From Bolinopsis microptera (Eukaryota; Ctenophora; Tentaculata; Lobata; Bolinopsidae), in NCBI RefSeq assembly GCF_026151205.1, contig NC_087079.1, forward strand, positions 8,486,635-8,546,634: a stretch of DNA of 60,000 bases, written 5' to 3'. Shown in pieces: positions 13,474-40,300 of this stretch; position 1 is the first letter of the stretch; the number at the start of each line of letters is the position of its first letter. Both the position numbers and the translations under genes were made by a program. Under the pieces are notes generated by a model. That model was not told where the DNA came from, made no database searches, and saw only the letters and a program-made list of their open reading frames with translations.

Positions 13474-13596
13474 ACCCCTACGACTACAGTTACACACTAA
13501 TACTCATTACTGTAGCTGTAATGAGTCATATTACTTGATTATACTTAATGATTATTATCGAACCTATTTTAATATATTTGAATACACGTCATTAGT

Positions 13597-13753
13597 GGTC
13601 GTTCACATATTACGTAATCAGCTGAGGGGGGGGGGTTTCCTAATGATTACGCTAGTGTAATTTTGACACAATAGCTATATGTAAAACTGATTACGGAGGG
13701 GGCCGGGGGGGTAAAAATGTTCCAAAAAATGATTACGTAATATGTGAACGACC
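13597..13753. mobile_element. MITE with perfect 24-bp terminal inverted repeats
   Basis: The left end starts GGTCGTTCACATATTACGTA (13597-13620) and the right end (13730-13753) is its exact reverse complement. The 157-bp unit contains G runs on both sides of its middle and no ORF. The type is common in animal genomes; its transposase superfamily cannot be assigned from the sequence alone. Confidence 0.85.
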
Positions 13754-15548
13754 CCTTACTATATTAATGTTCCCAAACAGTTTCACTTATAGAATAAGTG
13801 AACACAGACCAGTTTTCTTGGTTAATTTGTATCAAAATCAGATTTCAGATGTTTTAATTTTATTGTCAATTGTGGGTGTTAATATCATGTAACTGTTCAA
13901 ACTGTTGTAGATATTTTATGACAATTATTTCCTAATAAAAACGCCTATTTTACACGGTTTACAGCGGAAAGACCATCAGTGATACTTTTGGAAAGTCCCA
14001 GGATTAAGTTTTATTCATCCTATGCTGCCAAGAATCTAAAATTTCCAATTAAGACAAAATTGAAATTCGAGATGGCGAAATTTTTCCAGGGATCGGAAAG
14101 CTCTCAATTATGTTCTGTTTTTTTAAACCATTAAAGCGACTACGAATCCAGATTCGTATGTTAGTATGTTAGAGTAGCTGTTCAATCGAACCGTCCATTT
14201 ACGCAATAAATCGTTCTGCAGATTTATACAGAATGATTTAAAGTCCTCAAATCGATTTGAAATGGAACCAGTTCCAAAAGTATGAGACCAGTGAGTAAGA
14301 CTGAAGCTACCCCAGTCTCCAATTATTAATAGGGGATCAGTCACATACGTATTAGCAAGCCTGGGGGTTGAGGTCTGTAAATGTTAACGCTGGTGTAATT
14401 TCTTAACAATAGCTGGCTCGAAAATGGCTAGTTTCAAGCTTCGCGGTACTTCGGTTTCCTAATACTTTGCGAATAAATTCAATATGTACACCAATTTGCA
14501 ATTTGCATGTTCAGTAAAAAATCAAAATGCTTTAGACGAGGTTATATCTTCGAGTACAATATTTGTGGGCTGATTTCTTGGGATAGTTTAGAATATTTCT
14601 AACCTCTTCATTGCGATAGTGAACATACACTGCACTCGACAAAGCACACATTCCCTTCCCTATCACAATAGCAATTTAATGCTGATTTGGCTCATTTCCA
14701 AGAGTTCTGTTTGCGCGCGCACAACGCGCATAACAACGGTTGTTCACAATGAAAACTTTACATGTGAACCATCAAGAATTTGAAGCCTATTTTTAGCAAG
14801 ATAAGATCACATCACGAGTGGCATCTAATTCATTTCGCATAACATAGACTGATCGTATGTCAGATTATAGAATGATCAGTGGTATCAAATGATGTGCAAT
14901 TGTAGTACATATAAAAAGTAAAGAAATGATTGGAAATGAATCGATCAAACAATTTACAGTTGGTATTATCGTTGAACAGATAGGATTAATATTATGATAT
15001 TGCCAAACAAGCATTTCTTGGCATCAATTTCATCATTTACATGTAACAACAAACACTGTGAAATATATACCCAATAAACAAATTATTCGCTTTTAAAATC
15101 AATTAAGTATTATACTTGTGCCAACCTTTCTAATAAAATCGGCCAAAACGCTTGTTTTGCACACAACAGAACTACGGTGATTATCATTTCAATTCAGTTT
15201 TTAAATCACGAAGAAATTATAATGATATTTTACGTTTTATAATTTTTCTGGCATATTTTATACGATAAAGTCATGTGAATAGTACACGTAGAATTAAAAT
15301 GTAAGTCTTGTTTTTTAATCGTTTTTCATTTAACACAGTATAGAAGAGAAAAACTTCTACAAAGTTTCTTTAAATTCTAAGCTCTCAAGCCTGGACACTC
15401 CAATTGAAAAATCACTGAAATGTCTATGTCATTCAACCCCAAAATAATATAATACATTCTACTACATCACATGTCCAAGCTTGAAGAGCAACAGGAAGCA
15501 CCACAATCCGAAAGATAACATCACGAAGAAACGATACCTTCACTCTTT
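13754..15548. other. Intergenic DNA between convergent genes
   Basis: AT-rich sequence between the 3' ends of the coiled-coil gene (plus) and the LC3 gene (minus). The right part should include the LC3 3' UTR. Nothing else was recognised. Confidence 0.4.
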
Positions 15549-29497
<13,949 letters not shown>

Positions 29498-30234
29498 TAC
29501 ATAACAATCCTTCTCACTGGTTCTTGGTGAAACTTTAATAATGGTGGTATTTGCTATAATAAGAGTTGATGTTAGTAAATTAGACTGTGTGTAGCATATA
29601 TACTGCATTAGCATTATACTGCTTTAGCATATCATCTCTATGGAGATTTATCAATAAATCACTCATAATTATGATTTTATTCTTAGTATACAAGAGAGGG
29701 GGTGGGTCCCTGACAATAGATCATTATCTTGTAGACCATAGGCATAGGGCCAGGGGGCCCTTTATTTACTCAGTCTAGGGGAACAATTATCCAATATTTA
29801 TACTGTACAAGTTACATTGGAATGTACAGTCAATAATTTATACCATTAAAGAATTTTCCTTGCCTCTCCAAGCTTATTGTATAAGTTTAGATTAGGATGA
29901 CTCAATATAGGGTGTTTCAACTCTCAATATGGTCACTCATGGAAATTGATCTTTAAGATGTTTTCTGAAAGAGTAGAGATAGATCTACCAAATGATCTTT
30001 CAACGCAACAATAAGTTTTTCAATGAAACAATAAGTTTTATTTTACATTCCTTTCATAAATAAAATAAAAGCTTAAACCACGAATTAGTTAACTAGAAGT
30101 TAACTTGAGGAAATATTCTTTAGTGGTTGAATATAATTATTTTAAAAACTTTATTTGTTAGTATTTTATTATGGAAAGTGGTTGAATTTAGTGAGACAAG
30201 GTCAGTTTCTCTATTGTCTTAGAAAAATTTCTAC
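29498..30234. other. Region upstream of LC3, promoter presumed
   Basis: The LC3 promoter and 5' UTR should lie here on the minus strand. I see no clear TATA box or CpG cluster. No coding signal. Confidence 0.35.
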
Positions 30235-31170
30235 TTTGCAGTAGGCAATGCTGAGTGGCAGGAATGAGGGACCAAAACGCTTGGGGCTAACAATGGCCCA
30301 TTTACAAACCACTTCAGACATGGCAATGATGTCATTTATGCTTAATTCGTCTGAAACTGACCCTACTGCACTTCTAACATTCTATAAAAATCTCTTCTAA
30401 AATAGGTATAAAGATGCATAGCACAAAACACACAAACAAAAATGTTTATAATCCATATATAAATAAATTTCTATAGAACTTTAAAATTTCTATAAAACTG
30501 ATAAACCTATAATTTATATATATATATATCTATTCATTTTGCACCCAGAGAAAGATGTGATCACAGAGGTAGTATCGATATTATGTTCATGACAAGGTAT
30601 GGGGCTGCTGCAAGTTATATTTTGCTAAGATATTACAGCTTTTGTAAGCTTAAGTAATCTAGGCAAGGTCAATTTTAAAGTTTTTGAATTTTGTCGAACA
30701 CTGTTTAAGGCTAAGTTCCAGTCATTTGGTTCTCCTTCCTTTTGAGTGTGAGCGATGGTTATTTTTATGGATGATTTGAGGTGATATGGCTTACTGTACA
30801 GGTGAATACAGTAGTTAACATGAGATTTTGTCGTACTGTGTTCCAGATTGTCCCTGCTCTGTATATGTAGCTGTCTGATGGTTTAGGTGTGAGAATGAGT
30901 GTCTCTTTGCCAAGTCTGCCAGATGTTTCAAAGAGGGAGTAAAGTGATATAGGGGTTCTATATTTCAAGACCTTGAAGATGTCATTAATACAGTGGTAGA
31001 AGTACAGATTATGCACATTCATGATTTCATGAGTGTTGAATCGAAGAGGGGTTTAGTATGCTCTTTTCTGTAGAATTCGTTGCCTTTAATTCTATTTAGC
31101 ATGCCACAGCAGCTGGCTAGTTTTTTTGCTAATTTCTTTCTATGTGCGTTCCAGTTTCTTTATTAAAATC
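30235..31170 (-). pseudogene. Decayed 3' end of a LINE related to LINE B
   Basis: Minus-strand reading matches the end of LINE B ORF2: HRKKLAKKLASCCGMLNRIK, then FYRKEHTKPLF, a broken frame, and VHNLYFYHC.NDIFKVLKYR with GKETLILTPKPSDSYIYRA (compare [20 protein letters not shown]). A segment between the first two blocks is deleted, a TGA interrupts the frame near 31022, and a frameshift follows near 30815. The 3' UTR also matches LINE B (GGGCCATTGTTAGCC near 30300, compare GGGTCATTGTAAGCC at 48782). It is a 5'-truncated, inactive copy. Confidence 0.8.
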
Positions 31171-32214
31171 TTAGAAAAAAATATTGATCCTCATCAATGT
31201 AATGGTTAGAGCACATGTGTAATTCTATAGCAAACACACTGAACTTCAATTGTGATTTCCTACAAATGACCATTTCGTTACCCCTTTTTTTGGATTGTGC
31301 CAACAATTTTTATGGAATCACTCTGAAAAAATTCACAAGCATGAACAGAATTTACAGAGTTAGGCCTTTAAAAATAAAATGCTGACAATTGTAATGTTCA
31401 CAGACTTTCTGTCATAGTTGTTAAATATAGGACATTAATTAAAGCCCACGTCAAAATTCTAAAATGGTGAAAGTTACTAAAATGTGTACTGTCTAGATTA
31501 TGCTTGCCAAGTTTCAGAATGAAGTCATGATGTAAGCAGAATCTGGGAAACAAGTTGACAAAATACTTATTTGTTTCTTTGATTTTCAAGAAATCGTCGA
31601 CGTCATTAAAATTTGCGTGTGCAACAGAATAAGTAATTACACTTACAGTTTACACGCTGACCTTTGATCGAACTTTGGTCAGGAAAAACTTAACTGAGGT
31701 ACTACTAGCAAAACTGCGCGTTTTGATCTAGGAACACACTTTTTAAAAGATTTTTTCCTCTAAAATCACCTAATACATGTCCAATTTTAGGGACAACTGT
31801 TCGGCTGGCTAACAGTGAGCTATATCTAAGCTAATCGGAGTTCTAGAATTACGCGGGAAATTACGCGGGAGTAATTGTAGCTTGGGTCAGTTCGTTTTAT
31901 GACGTGTCGACTACGTTTACTTAGTTACTTTATCCCTACCGTTTTATTACATTTTTTACTTTATCTACCTATCACTATACAGTATACATATTTAATCTTA
32001 AATGGAGAACGAAAATATTCAAACAATATACACATAATATAGCAATGACCCTATATAAAAATAATTATAACTATAAAAATTCTGTAAAAATGGTACAAAT
32101 TTAAAAACTGAGGTAAAAATAAAACCCTTTGTAATAATATATGTAAAATCCACTAAATCACATCACAACAATAAGTAGTTTAGACCCCCCATCCAACAAG
32201 CACTCCATGACCTT
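31171..32214. other. Intergenic DNA and 3' UTR of the next retroelement
   Basis: The right part is probably the 3' UTR of the minus-strand retroelement ending at 32215. Nothing else was recognised. Confidence 0.35.
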
Positions 32215-34338
32215 TTAGGGTTTAAAAGTGTTGATCAGGTTAAGGTCCAAATCACTTATTGCCGTGGGTGGAAGGGTTCTGGTACCTCTGTACCCCCTGA
32301 TAGAGATTATACAGGTTCTGAGTAGATCAAAACGCAGTCTGCGTCTGACAAATGACATCACATCACAATACCGTTGGCCTTTCTTTAGGCTGATCTTTTC
32401 AGCGAGATGTTTTAGGAACTGTGAAGCCTCAGTTGCCATTCCTTCTGTAGTACTGAACACCAGTGGCGTGAAGGAAGCCTTTTCGACATTTAGGACTCTG
32501 TCATTGTACTCACGTTTTTTGTTTTTCTCGTGAGATTGGTACATCTGTGAGATGCTCTTGTCACTGTTGGACTGGGCTTGAGGGTGAAGTACCCTTACAT
32601 CTGTGAATGCCCTGTCCAGCGGCGACCAAAACGATCTCGCACTGATGTCCAGTCTTGCACCATCCTGTCTATTTGTTCCATTAGATAGTTCAAGTGTGTG
32701 AGGAACGGAGAGAAGCTGGGGTTCTGTTTCAACGTCTTTGCAAACAGTGGTTAGGAGTTCAGCTATTGTGTCTCTTAGTGAATTGTGTCTAAGTGAAACG
32801 TAGCCTCCGATTTTGCAGGTTAGAGTATGGTTGATATGATTTTGTTTTCCACATACACATAGGGGACTTCTGTTAGCTGTAGACAGTGTAAGATTATATC
32901 TGAGTGAGAGGGCATCAAAGAATTCCTGTTTGTTAAGGACGTACCCACATGCTTTTAGAGGGAGTGTGGATAACCAAATGGATGCTCCTTTTTCACTAAG
33001 GAGTTCTAATTGCCTTTGTGTTGATGGGGATACCTCATTCATAATAGTTTCACGTTGGTGTTTGTAAAGCTCTTCCTTACGCTTCTTTACTTCACTTATG
33101 ATGTCATGCTGCAGTTCTTCGTTTAGTTGGAAAGTAGTTAGCTGTTGAAAAACTGCTTCTGTGAGCTGTTTTGTAGCATTTACTGAGTTAGTGTACTCCA
33201 TCTCTGCTGTTGATGTACAGTCTGGAACGCTCAGCCCGCCCATTCTTGCGGGAAGTGAAGCTATTTTTCTGATTTGATCAGGCACAAAACTTTTGCCCAT
33301 AATGGCTGGTATAAAATCTTCCTTGACACAATATTCCAAGAGTTTCAGATGGTCGGAAATCCCTGGGGTTGTACGGCAAACAAAGTTCCATCTTTTGGAG
33401 GTTCCATATATGAAAGCGGAGTAGGCTAGCTGGGGTTCGTTTGCAGCTATTTCGACGAGTCCAAGAATGTCTGCTTTCCAACTTTCGGTTTCCTTTAGTA
33501 TGAACTCTTTTAGCCCTTCATCTGATCCGATATATGACCCAAGATATCGGTGGCCTTTGGTAGTGATCTGAACATCTGGAAAGAGTTCCTTAGCTTTGGT
33601 TGCATGCTCTGGTTTCACTATCAACCATGTCTTGCTGGGTTTAGGGTAATACCCATACATGGGACCATGATCTTTAAGGTCCTCCCACCATTTCGTGAGT
33701 TGATCAAGTTTACCCCCTGCTGCAGAGTCGTCAGCATACCAAACTTGTTTGGGATAAGTGTTGGGTTCCCTGTCTGGTTCTAGTTCTGTTTCAGGTTCTG
33801 TCTGTTTAACCTGGACTTCTCTGAGCAGAGGCATTAGGCTCAGTGCATACCATCCGAGTGCACAGGTATCTCCCTGTGTTGTTCCTTCCTGAGATTGTAA
33901 GAAGTCATCACTGTTGGGAGTGTTGGCAATGAATAGATTAGCTTCTTGTCTGTATGTGTTTAGGATGTAAGTGAACAGCTCTGGACAGGTGTATCGAAGA
34001 TTCCTAAGGGCTGTGTTGCGATTTAATGCATTGAAGGCGTTTTCAGCATCAACAAGCAAGATCGCTTCTGTGGATTCCTCTTCAAAGATCTTTCTGACTG
34101 CATGAATGGCCGCTTCCACTCCTCCTTGTAAGCCACCACACAGTTGCATGGGTGCTGTGTTCATGATAATGTCCTGTTTCAATGTGGTCATCACTGCTTT
34201 TCCGACTATTCTTCTAAGGACTTCACCAATCCCAATGGGTCTAACCCCTGGGTCTTTATCAAGGGGGATGAGGCGACCTGCTATGTATGTTTTTAGGTGG
34301 TCGGGCTGTATCTTTTGGCAACACAGCTTTCTGAATTA
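32215..34338 (-). CDS. 5'-truncated retroelement ORF: reverse transcriptase plus restriction-like endonuclease
   Basis: The frame is open from a stop near 34337 and enters RT directly (GRLIPLDKDPGVRPIGIGEV), so the N-terminal part is missing. RT blocks: LLVDAENAFNALNR (A), SQEGTTQGDTCALGWYALSL (B) and VWYADDSAAGG (C). The C-terminus has a Cys/His cluster (CVCGKQNHINHTLTC), then RLDISARSFW, FTDVRVLHPQAQ and HEKNKKREYNDRV, which I read as a PD-(D/E)xK-like nuclease (Asp, DVRV, Lys). This suggests the restriction-like-endonuclease group of non-LTR elements, possibly CRE-like, but the RT is far from the R4-type one in this window. About 700 codons without a stop imply recent insertion or selection. 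The 5' break is near 34339. Confidence 0.75.
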
Positions 34339-35000
34339 AATTAAATTATCATTTTAGTGGAACTATGTAAATAAAATATGTAAATAAAATAAAAAGGGGA
34401 TCGTTGCTAGCGTTAAAACTGTTTTAACCCTGCCATAGTCAGTTGAAAGTCTGATAGCATATGTTCCGTTTGATTTGACCAAACTAATGCCTTTCATTGC
34501 TTTATAATCGTTCAAAAGAAATCCTGAAATCGGCTAAAATAATCTAAATTCTTGATTATAATCTAAATTCTTTAGAAAATTGGGGACCTGTTTGGCTCAA
34601 TCATCAAATATCAATCATGAAATGATAAAGTAAGGTAAAGTAAAGTAAATAATAAAGTAAAATTTATGACATCATATCATATCACACATGAATGATGCAG
34701 ATGCGAAGACACTTTTGGAAAAATAAGGATTGGATCAGTTGCAAAACACTTGCACGTACGTAGTTACCAGAATTCTCTTCAAATTTTTGGAATAAACACA
34801 ATAGCGCTCAATTTTAGATATAACACTTTCATGATCTGGGCATTTAAAATGCGCGGCACACAAAAAATTGTAGATTTATAACCTTGAACCTCGTGCGCGC
34901 GACAAGTTGGAACAAATATTTTACAAGGTCACCCCTTAAACAATAAACAAAAATTATAACTTTTCTCCAATATTAATTTTTTTAAAAGCTTTAAAGATTT
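34339..35000. other. Intergenic DNA, no gene seen
   Basis: AT-rich sequence flanking the truncated retroelement. No coding signal. Confidence 0.35.
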
Positions 35001-35065
35001 TGGAGGACTTCGCCGCTTCGACGCGCAAACTAACATGAACATTTGCATTCTTGCTTTATTCGCAG
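35001..35065 (+). repeat. Dispersed ~95-bp repeat, copy 1
   Basis: Starts TTGGAGGACTTCGCCGCTTC and shares CATTCTTGCTT with the copies at 35324 and 49570-49662. It is probably a MITE or short interspersed element. Confidence 0.65.
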
Positions 35066-35323
35066 TTCGCATCGAATTGACATACGTTGCATGCCACGTT
35101 TCGCGCGCGAAGCGCGCGCCGCCGAAGGCGGAAAATATATATCTCTGATATTTGGGATACGTAACATGTATCAAGCATCGAATCGTTGCTTGACGATCGT
35201 TGCTCTGCGAAGCAGAGCAACAATTTTGATCATTGATGGGTTGACATTGTCAATCAATATATAGATCGAACTATTTTAAAATAAATTGAATATGAATTAA
35301 AAATGAAAACTTTAGATTTTACA

Positions 35324-35420
35324 TTGGAGGACTTCGCCACTTCGACGTGCCGCGCGAACTAGCATTCTTGCTTCGCAGAGCAAAGATCTCGATGGGTTGA
35401 CATCGTCAACCAAAATTTTA
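35324..35420 (+). repeat. Dispersed ~95-bp repeat, copy 2
   Basis: Starts TTGGAGGACTTCGCCACTTC, contains GCATTCTTGCTTCG and ends GATGGGTTGACATCGTCAAC. A partial copy of the right end (GATGGGTTGACATTGTCAA) lies at about 35236. Confidence 0.65.
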
Positions 35421-37342
35421 CAGTACGCAGCAGTTGTTTTTTTAAATTTTACAAAGGTAAACTACAAATATAATTCAAAACTAATTTATATTAGCTTCAT
35501 TTTGGTATTTGTGATTTTGAATTTGTGGCATAATTAATTTTTGTAACCATTGTGATTTTGAAATTGGCTAGTACACCGCGTGCAGTACTTTCGTTACTCT
35601 AATTCTCCCTAATATCAGTATATTAACATACATTACATTGACATTGTTACAGTATAATTGTACGAAGTTTGCACTTTTTGTATGCATCATCCTATTAATT
35701 TCCTCGTGACGAATTTTTGCAAAAGGTATTTACTTAACTTGCTTATATATTGCTTTCTTTTCTCATTGCTCATGAAGAAGTTGATCAAAGTGAAACAAAT
35801 TTAAAATTTTATCCTTTATTTTACAATCATAATATAATAATATTTATAAGCCTCCGTTTTGAAAGTTTTAAATTTTAATACATTCACATTTCTATTTAAA
35901 ATTCAATTTTATGTTCAAGTCAATAACTGGCCGCCAAAGCCGCGCATTCTTGAAAACAGGATTAACTTGATTATAGTTATACGACTATGTAAATTAAAAA
36001 CTATCCGTGGTTTTTCTTTTAAATAAATAAATTATAATTTTACCTAAGTCCAAAGCCAGCTTTGAAAAATTTACTATTAAATCATAATATATCGTCAACT
36101 TTAAATATTTACAATGCAACAATTCATTAATCTGTAAACACGCGTACTCCAGCCCCTAAACGCATAAATTGTTATGCGGCGCGGCTCAAGCCGCGCACGC
36201 ATTTATTATTTTATACTGTTTGCTTTCTTATAAATATCGTGCCAATGTGTACGTCTAAATTGTAAACGTTCATGTTTTGTGTAAAGTGAATCCAATTGGG
36301 ACTAGTGACAAGGATAAGGACCCAAGTGCCTGTACGGCTTTTTCGGGCCCCTGTGGACCACTACTCTTGAAATCACTCTACAACATTGAACATCTATATC
36401 CACTACGTCATTTGGCAATTATTGTCATTAATCTAACTTTCTAATTAATTGCCGAGGGGGAAGAGTAAACGCTTCACATTAAAATTCAATATACAAAATT
36501 CAAAACCATCAATACGGTATTAAATATTATGGACAAGTCTATAGATCTATTTCGTAGTCATATATTCACATGATTTGCTTTATAATATATTATCTTAATA
36601 CTGTAATGAAGTACAGTAGGATTTGTGTTTCGAGAAAGAAAGGTTGCGGTCAAATTATTAACAAAAGTAAACAAAAGTCCATCAGGGACTCCTTGGAGTC
36701 GAAAAAGGTACACGGCTGCTGTCTGGTGCTGCTAGGCATTTATTGATCAAGATGTTTTATTGTATTGATTTATAATGATTCTATTGTTCGTGACTAATCA
36801 AGTTCTAAGTGGAGGTATAAAGTGCTGCTCAAGATACTTCGTCATCTCATGTCCAGTATAATGATTAAGATAGTATACAATGCAGTTTTAGTAGTTGACC
36901 CATACAGTTAAGTCCGTCATAACTCACAATCGTTAAGTCGTCGGTCAATTGTCAAAGTCGTTGTGTGTTTATTCGTTGAGATAGCAGTAAGATAAGATGT
37001 TACGCGCGCGCGCGTTTAATCCCGTCGACGTGAAATGTGACAATGAAAACGCCATAGAATTATTATTTTCGCGCGTTACGTAGAGTTTACCAGTGTGTAA
37101 TACTAGTTAACACTGGGTGTACACTGAGTGTAAGTGTAAGTTTCATATACAAGCCGTTGAATATTTCCAATTTTGAGTGTATCGTGAGCATGTTTTACAG
37201 TGCGATTGCTCGGTACTAGTGTGTTTGTGTATATATATATATATATCATTTGTGGAGTATGGTGTAAGTAATGTTTTTGGTTGGAGTGCAGTGGTTATAT
37301 GTATGAGAAAAGATATATGGTCATTTTAGTAACTCACATAAA
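35421..37342. other. AT-rich DNA and 3' UTR of LINE A
   Basis: The right end should be LINE A 3' UTR (minus strand); its end was not found. A CGCGCGCGCGCG run lies near 37003 and an (AT)n run near 37232. No gene was seen. Confidence 0.4.
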
Positions 37343-40300
37343 TCAGAACTTGAGCTCATTTGTGGCAAAATTAAGCTCACACCAATCAAGTGTATCATGC
37401 TTGAATTGCAATTCTCGTAAGGCAATTTTCAATATATTCTTAAACCCGTTTGTCGGAGTATTAAAACTCATCTTACTTGATGTTTGTCGACAGCTGTTCC
37501 ACATGTAGGATGATTGGTAGATGAATTGTGAGGATGGTTGTGATGTAATGAAATAATCCTCTCGTCGTGGTGACCTGTTAAATGATGAGTACAGTGATAA
37601 TGGTTCCTCTAACTTATTAATTTTGAATAGTTCTAAGAGACAAGTGTACTTGTACAGATTGTGGACCGTCAACAACCTGTGGGTTTTAAACAAGGGCTTG
37701 GAGTGTTCTTTTTGGTAAAAGTCCACCCCCAGTCTTTGCTTATCAACAGGTCGTGTTCGGGCACACGTTTTAAACTTCTCTAGGTAAGCTTCTCTATCCC
37801 CAAACAGAATTCTTATACACTTTTTCTGTGTTTTAAAGATAGGTTCAAGTCGGTTATTGCTAATACCACCCCACACAGATATTCCAAATCCTAAATGTGA
37901 TTCAAATAGAGTATGATATAAATCCTTATAATACTGCTTTGGGACAATGTGTCGTATTCTGCACAGCTTTCCTACTTCGCATTTAAGTTTTGAGTTAAGT
38001 GACTGCGTATGTGATTTCCAGTTAAGTTGGTCGTCAATAATAACGCCTAGAAATTTAGCTTCTTGAACTCTTTTAATAACTACATTATTTAAAGTTAGTA
38101 TGTTCTCGTCATTTTCTACTTCCTCTTTGGCCCGTGAGGGTTTAAAATGAATAAAACAACATTTCTTAATGTTAATATGTAATAAGTTTAGTTTCATATA
38201 CTTGTACACAAACGATAGAACTTCATTTCCTTTTTCGTATAGTCTTTTGACACATGTGTCTTCTATAAATATGTTAGTGTCGTCGGCAAATAGTATAAAC
38301 TTTCCTATAATTGATGAGTTACGGATGTCATTAATATAAATAATAAAAAGTAAGGGACCAAGACAGCTCCCCTGCGGCACTCCATAGACTACTGGAAGTT
38401 TCTCGGATTCTTCACCTAATACCGAGACATACTGGTATCTGTTCGACAGGTAACTTGCTATAAGGTTATTTGCATTTCCACGGATTCCATAATTTTCTAA
38501 CTTATGCAGTAACTTTTCATGTGATATTGTATCAAAGGCTTTACTAAGATCAATAAATATTCCAAGAACGTGTTGTTTTTTCTTGAGGCAAGATTCTACG
38601 TGGTTCACTGAGTAATTTAGGGCATAACTGGTCGAGTGATTTTTACGGAATCCGTACTGGTTTTCATATAAGGAGTTCTGTGAATGAAAGAAGCTGTATA
38701 ATCTATTGAATATAATCTTTTCAAATATTTTACCAAACACAGCTAGCGTTGATACAGGTCTATAGTTTTCAAGGAGTTCCTGGTTATCTTTCTTGTAAAT
38801 GGGACTAATCCTTCCAACTTTAAGGTCATCTGGAAATATGCCATCTTTCATACATTCGTTATACAGTACAGTGAGTAAAGGAGTAACTATTTTAGAGGAC
38901 TGCTTAATTACATGAATCGGTATGTCACTTGCCTTGCCATTTTTAAGTTCAGATATGATTTTGCTAACCTCGTCTGTTGTGCAGTCATGCATGTAAATGC
39001 TGGAAGTGTTTGAAAGCGGTAGATAATCATAGAAACTAGGTATACTGTTTATGTTAATTTGTCCAAGATCATTGTAAGCGGTATTTAGGTCAGAGGCTAA
39101 TGATACAAAATATTTATTGAATTCGTTTGCTATGATCCTTCTATTTGTTATCTTAACGTTGTCTATGGTGAACAGCGGCTTTATTTCACGCCGCCGTTTA
39201 CCTCTTATACGATTTATTAGTTCCCAGGTCTTTTTACTATCACCGCTATTTTCAGCAAATTTACCAGAGAAGTATTCTGTTTTCACAGTTTGACGTGTTT
39301 TCTTTAGGACTTTTCTGTATTCTTTGTAGATAAGGTAGCGACTACGTTTTAGTGAGCATTCAGGGCACTGGCAAATGCCGCCCTTGTTATCAGTTTCCCC
39401 GAGTTTACATTTTCTATTTCTTATCTCAACCCAATTTTCGTACAGTTTATGCTGATTATTAATTGAGCAAATGAGACCGGGAGTTATCCAAGGGTTAACC
39501 TGAACAGTTCTCTTAGAGGTTTTCGGGGTCTCTAATTTAAACGATTTTTCGACGCAGTTTTTGTAAGTGTCATGGAATTCAGTAAAGTTATGGATTGTTT
39601 TAGTTTTAAGCTCATCTTCAAGATCCACTAGGAAGCCGTTAACATTTGATTGACAGAAGTCGTAATACTGTTTAAAAGAAGTTTTTTCAGAGTTGACTTC
39701 AACATTCCAGTTAAATGTGTTAAAAATAGGTGAGTGATGAGTTATTCGTTCTTTTAGGGTGCCTGAAGTAATCACATTCTCAATATCGTTAGTAATAATG
39801 TTATCTATGCAGGATGCTTTACAGCCTGGTTTTTCGTGGGTAACAATAGATATTAACGGACAAAATCCTTTACTGAATAATATTTCTTCATATTTTTGAA
39901 CATTTTTGTTATCTTTATCATGAAGATCGATATTAAAGTCTCCAGCTAGATAACTAAACTTCGGCATGTGATCAAGAAGGTTAGAAAGTTCAACTAGAGC
40001 TTGGGAAATACAGCCACTTGGTGGACGATACAAAACACCTACATTAACAGGTTGATCTTCGTTACTTAATGATAAGACAAGTATTTCTAGATGTTCTGTG
40101 ACTTGTGATATATTCTCAATTACAGTAGCATTTAATTTATCGTCAACATAAAGGGCTACTCCAGTGCCCTTTTGTTTGTTAGGTGCTGTGTCCTGATAGT
40201 AACTATTATAACCGTCGAGCTGAAATAGATTGCTTAATTCTTTTCCAGTGTTGGTTTCAGCTAGGGCTATTACGGAGAATTTTGTTTTGTACCTACAGGT

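Noticed and set aside
35090-35220. CGCGCGCGAAGCGCGCG and GCTCTGCGAAGCAGAGC palindromes as a CRISPR-like or att site
   Set aside because: They are isolated palindromes without regular repeat-spacer order in an animal genome; probably parts of small repeats.
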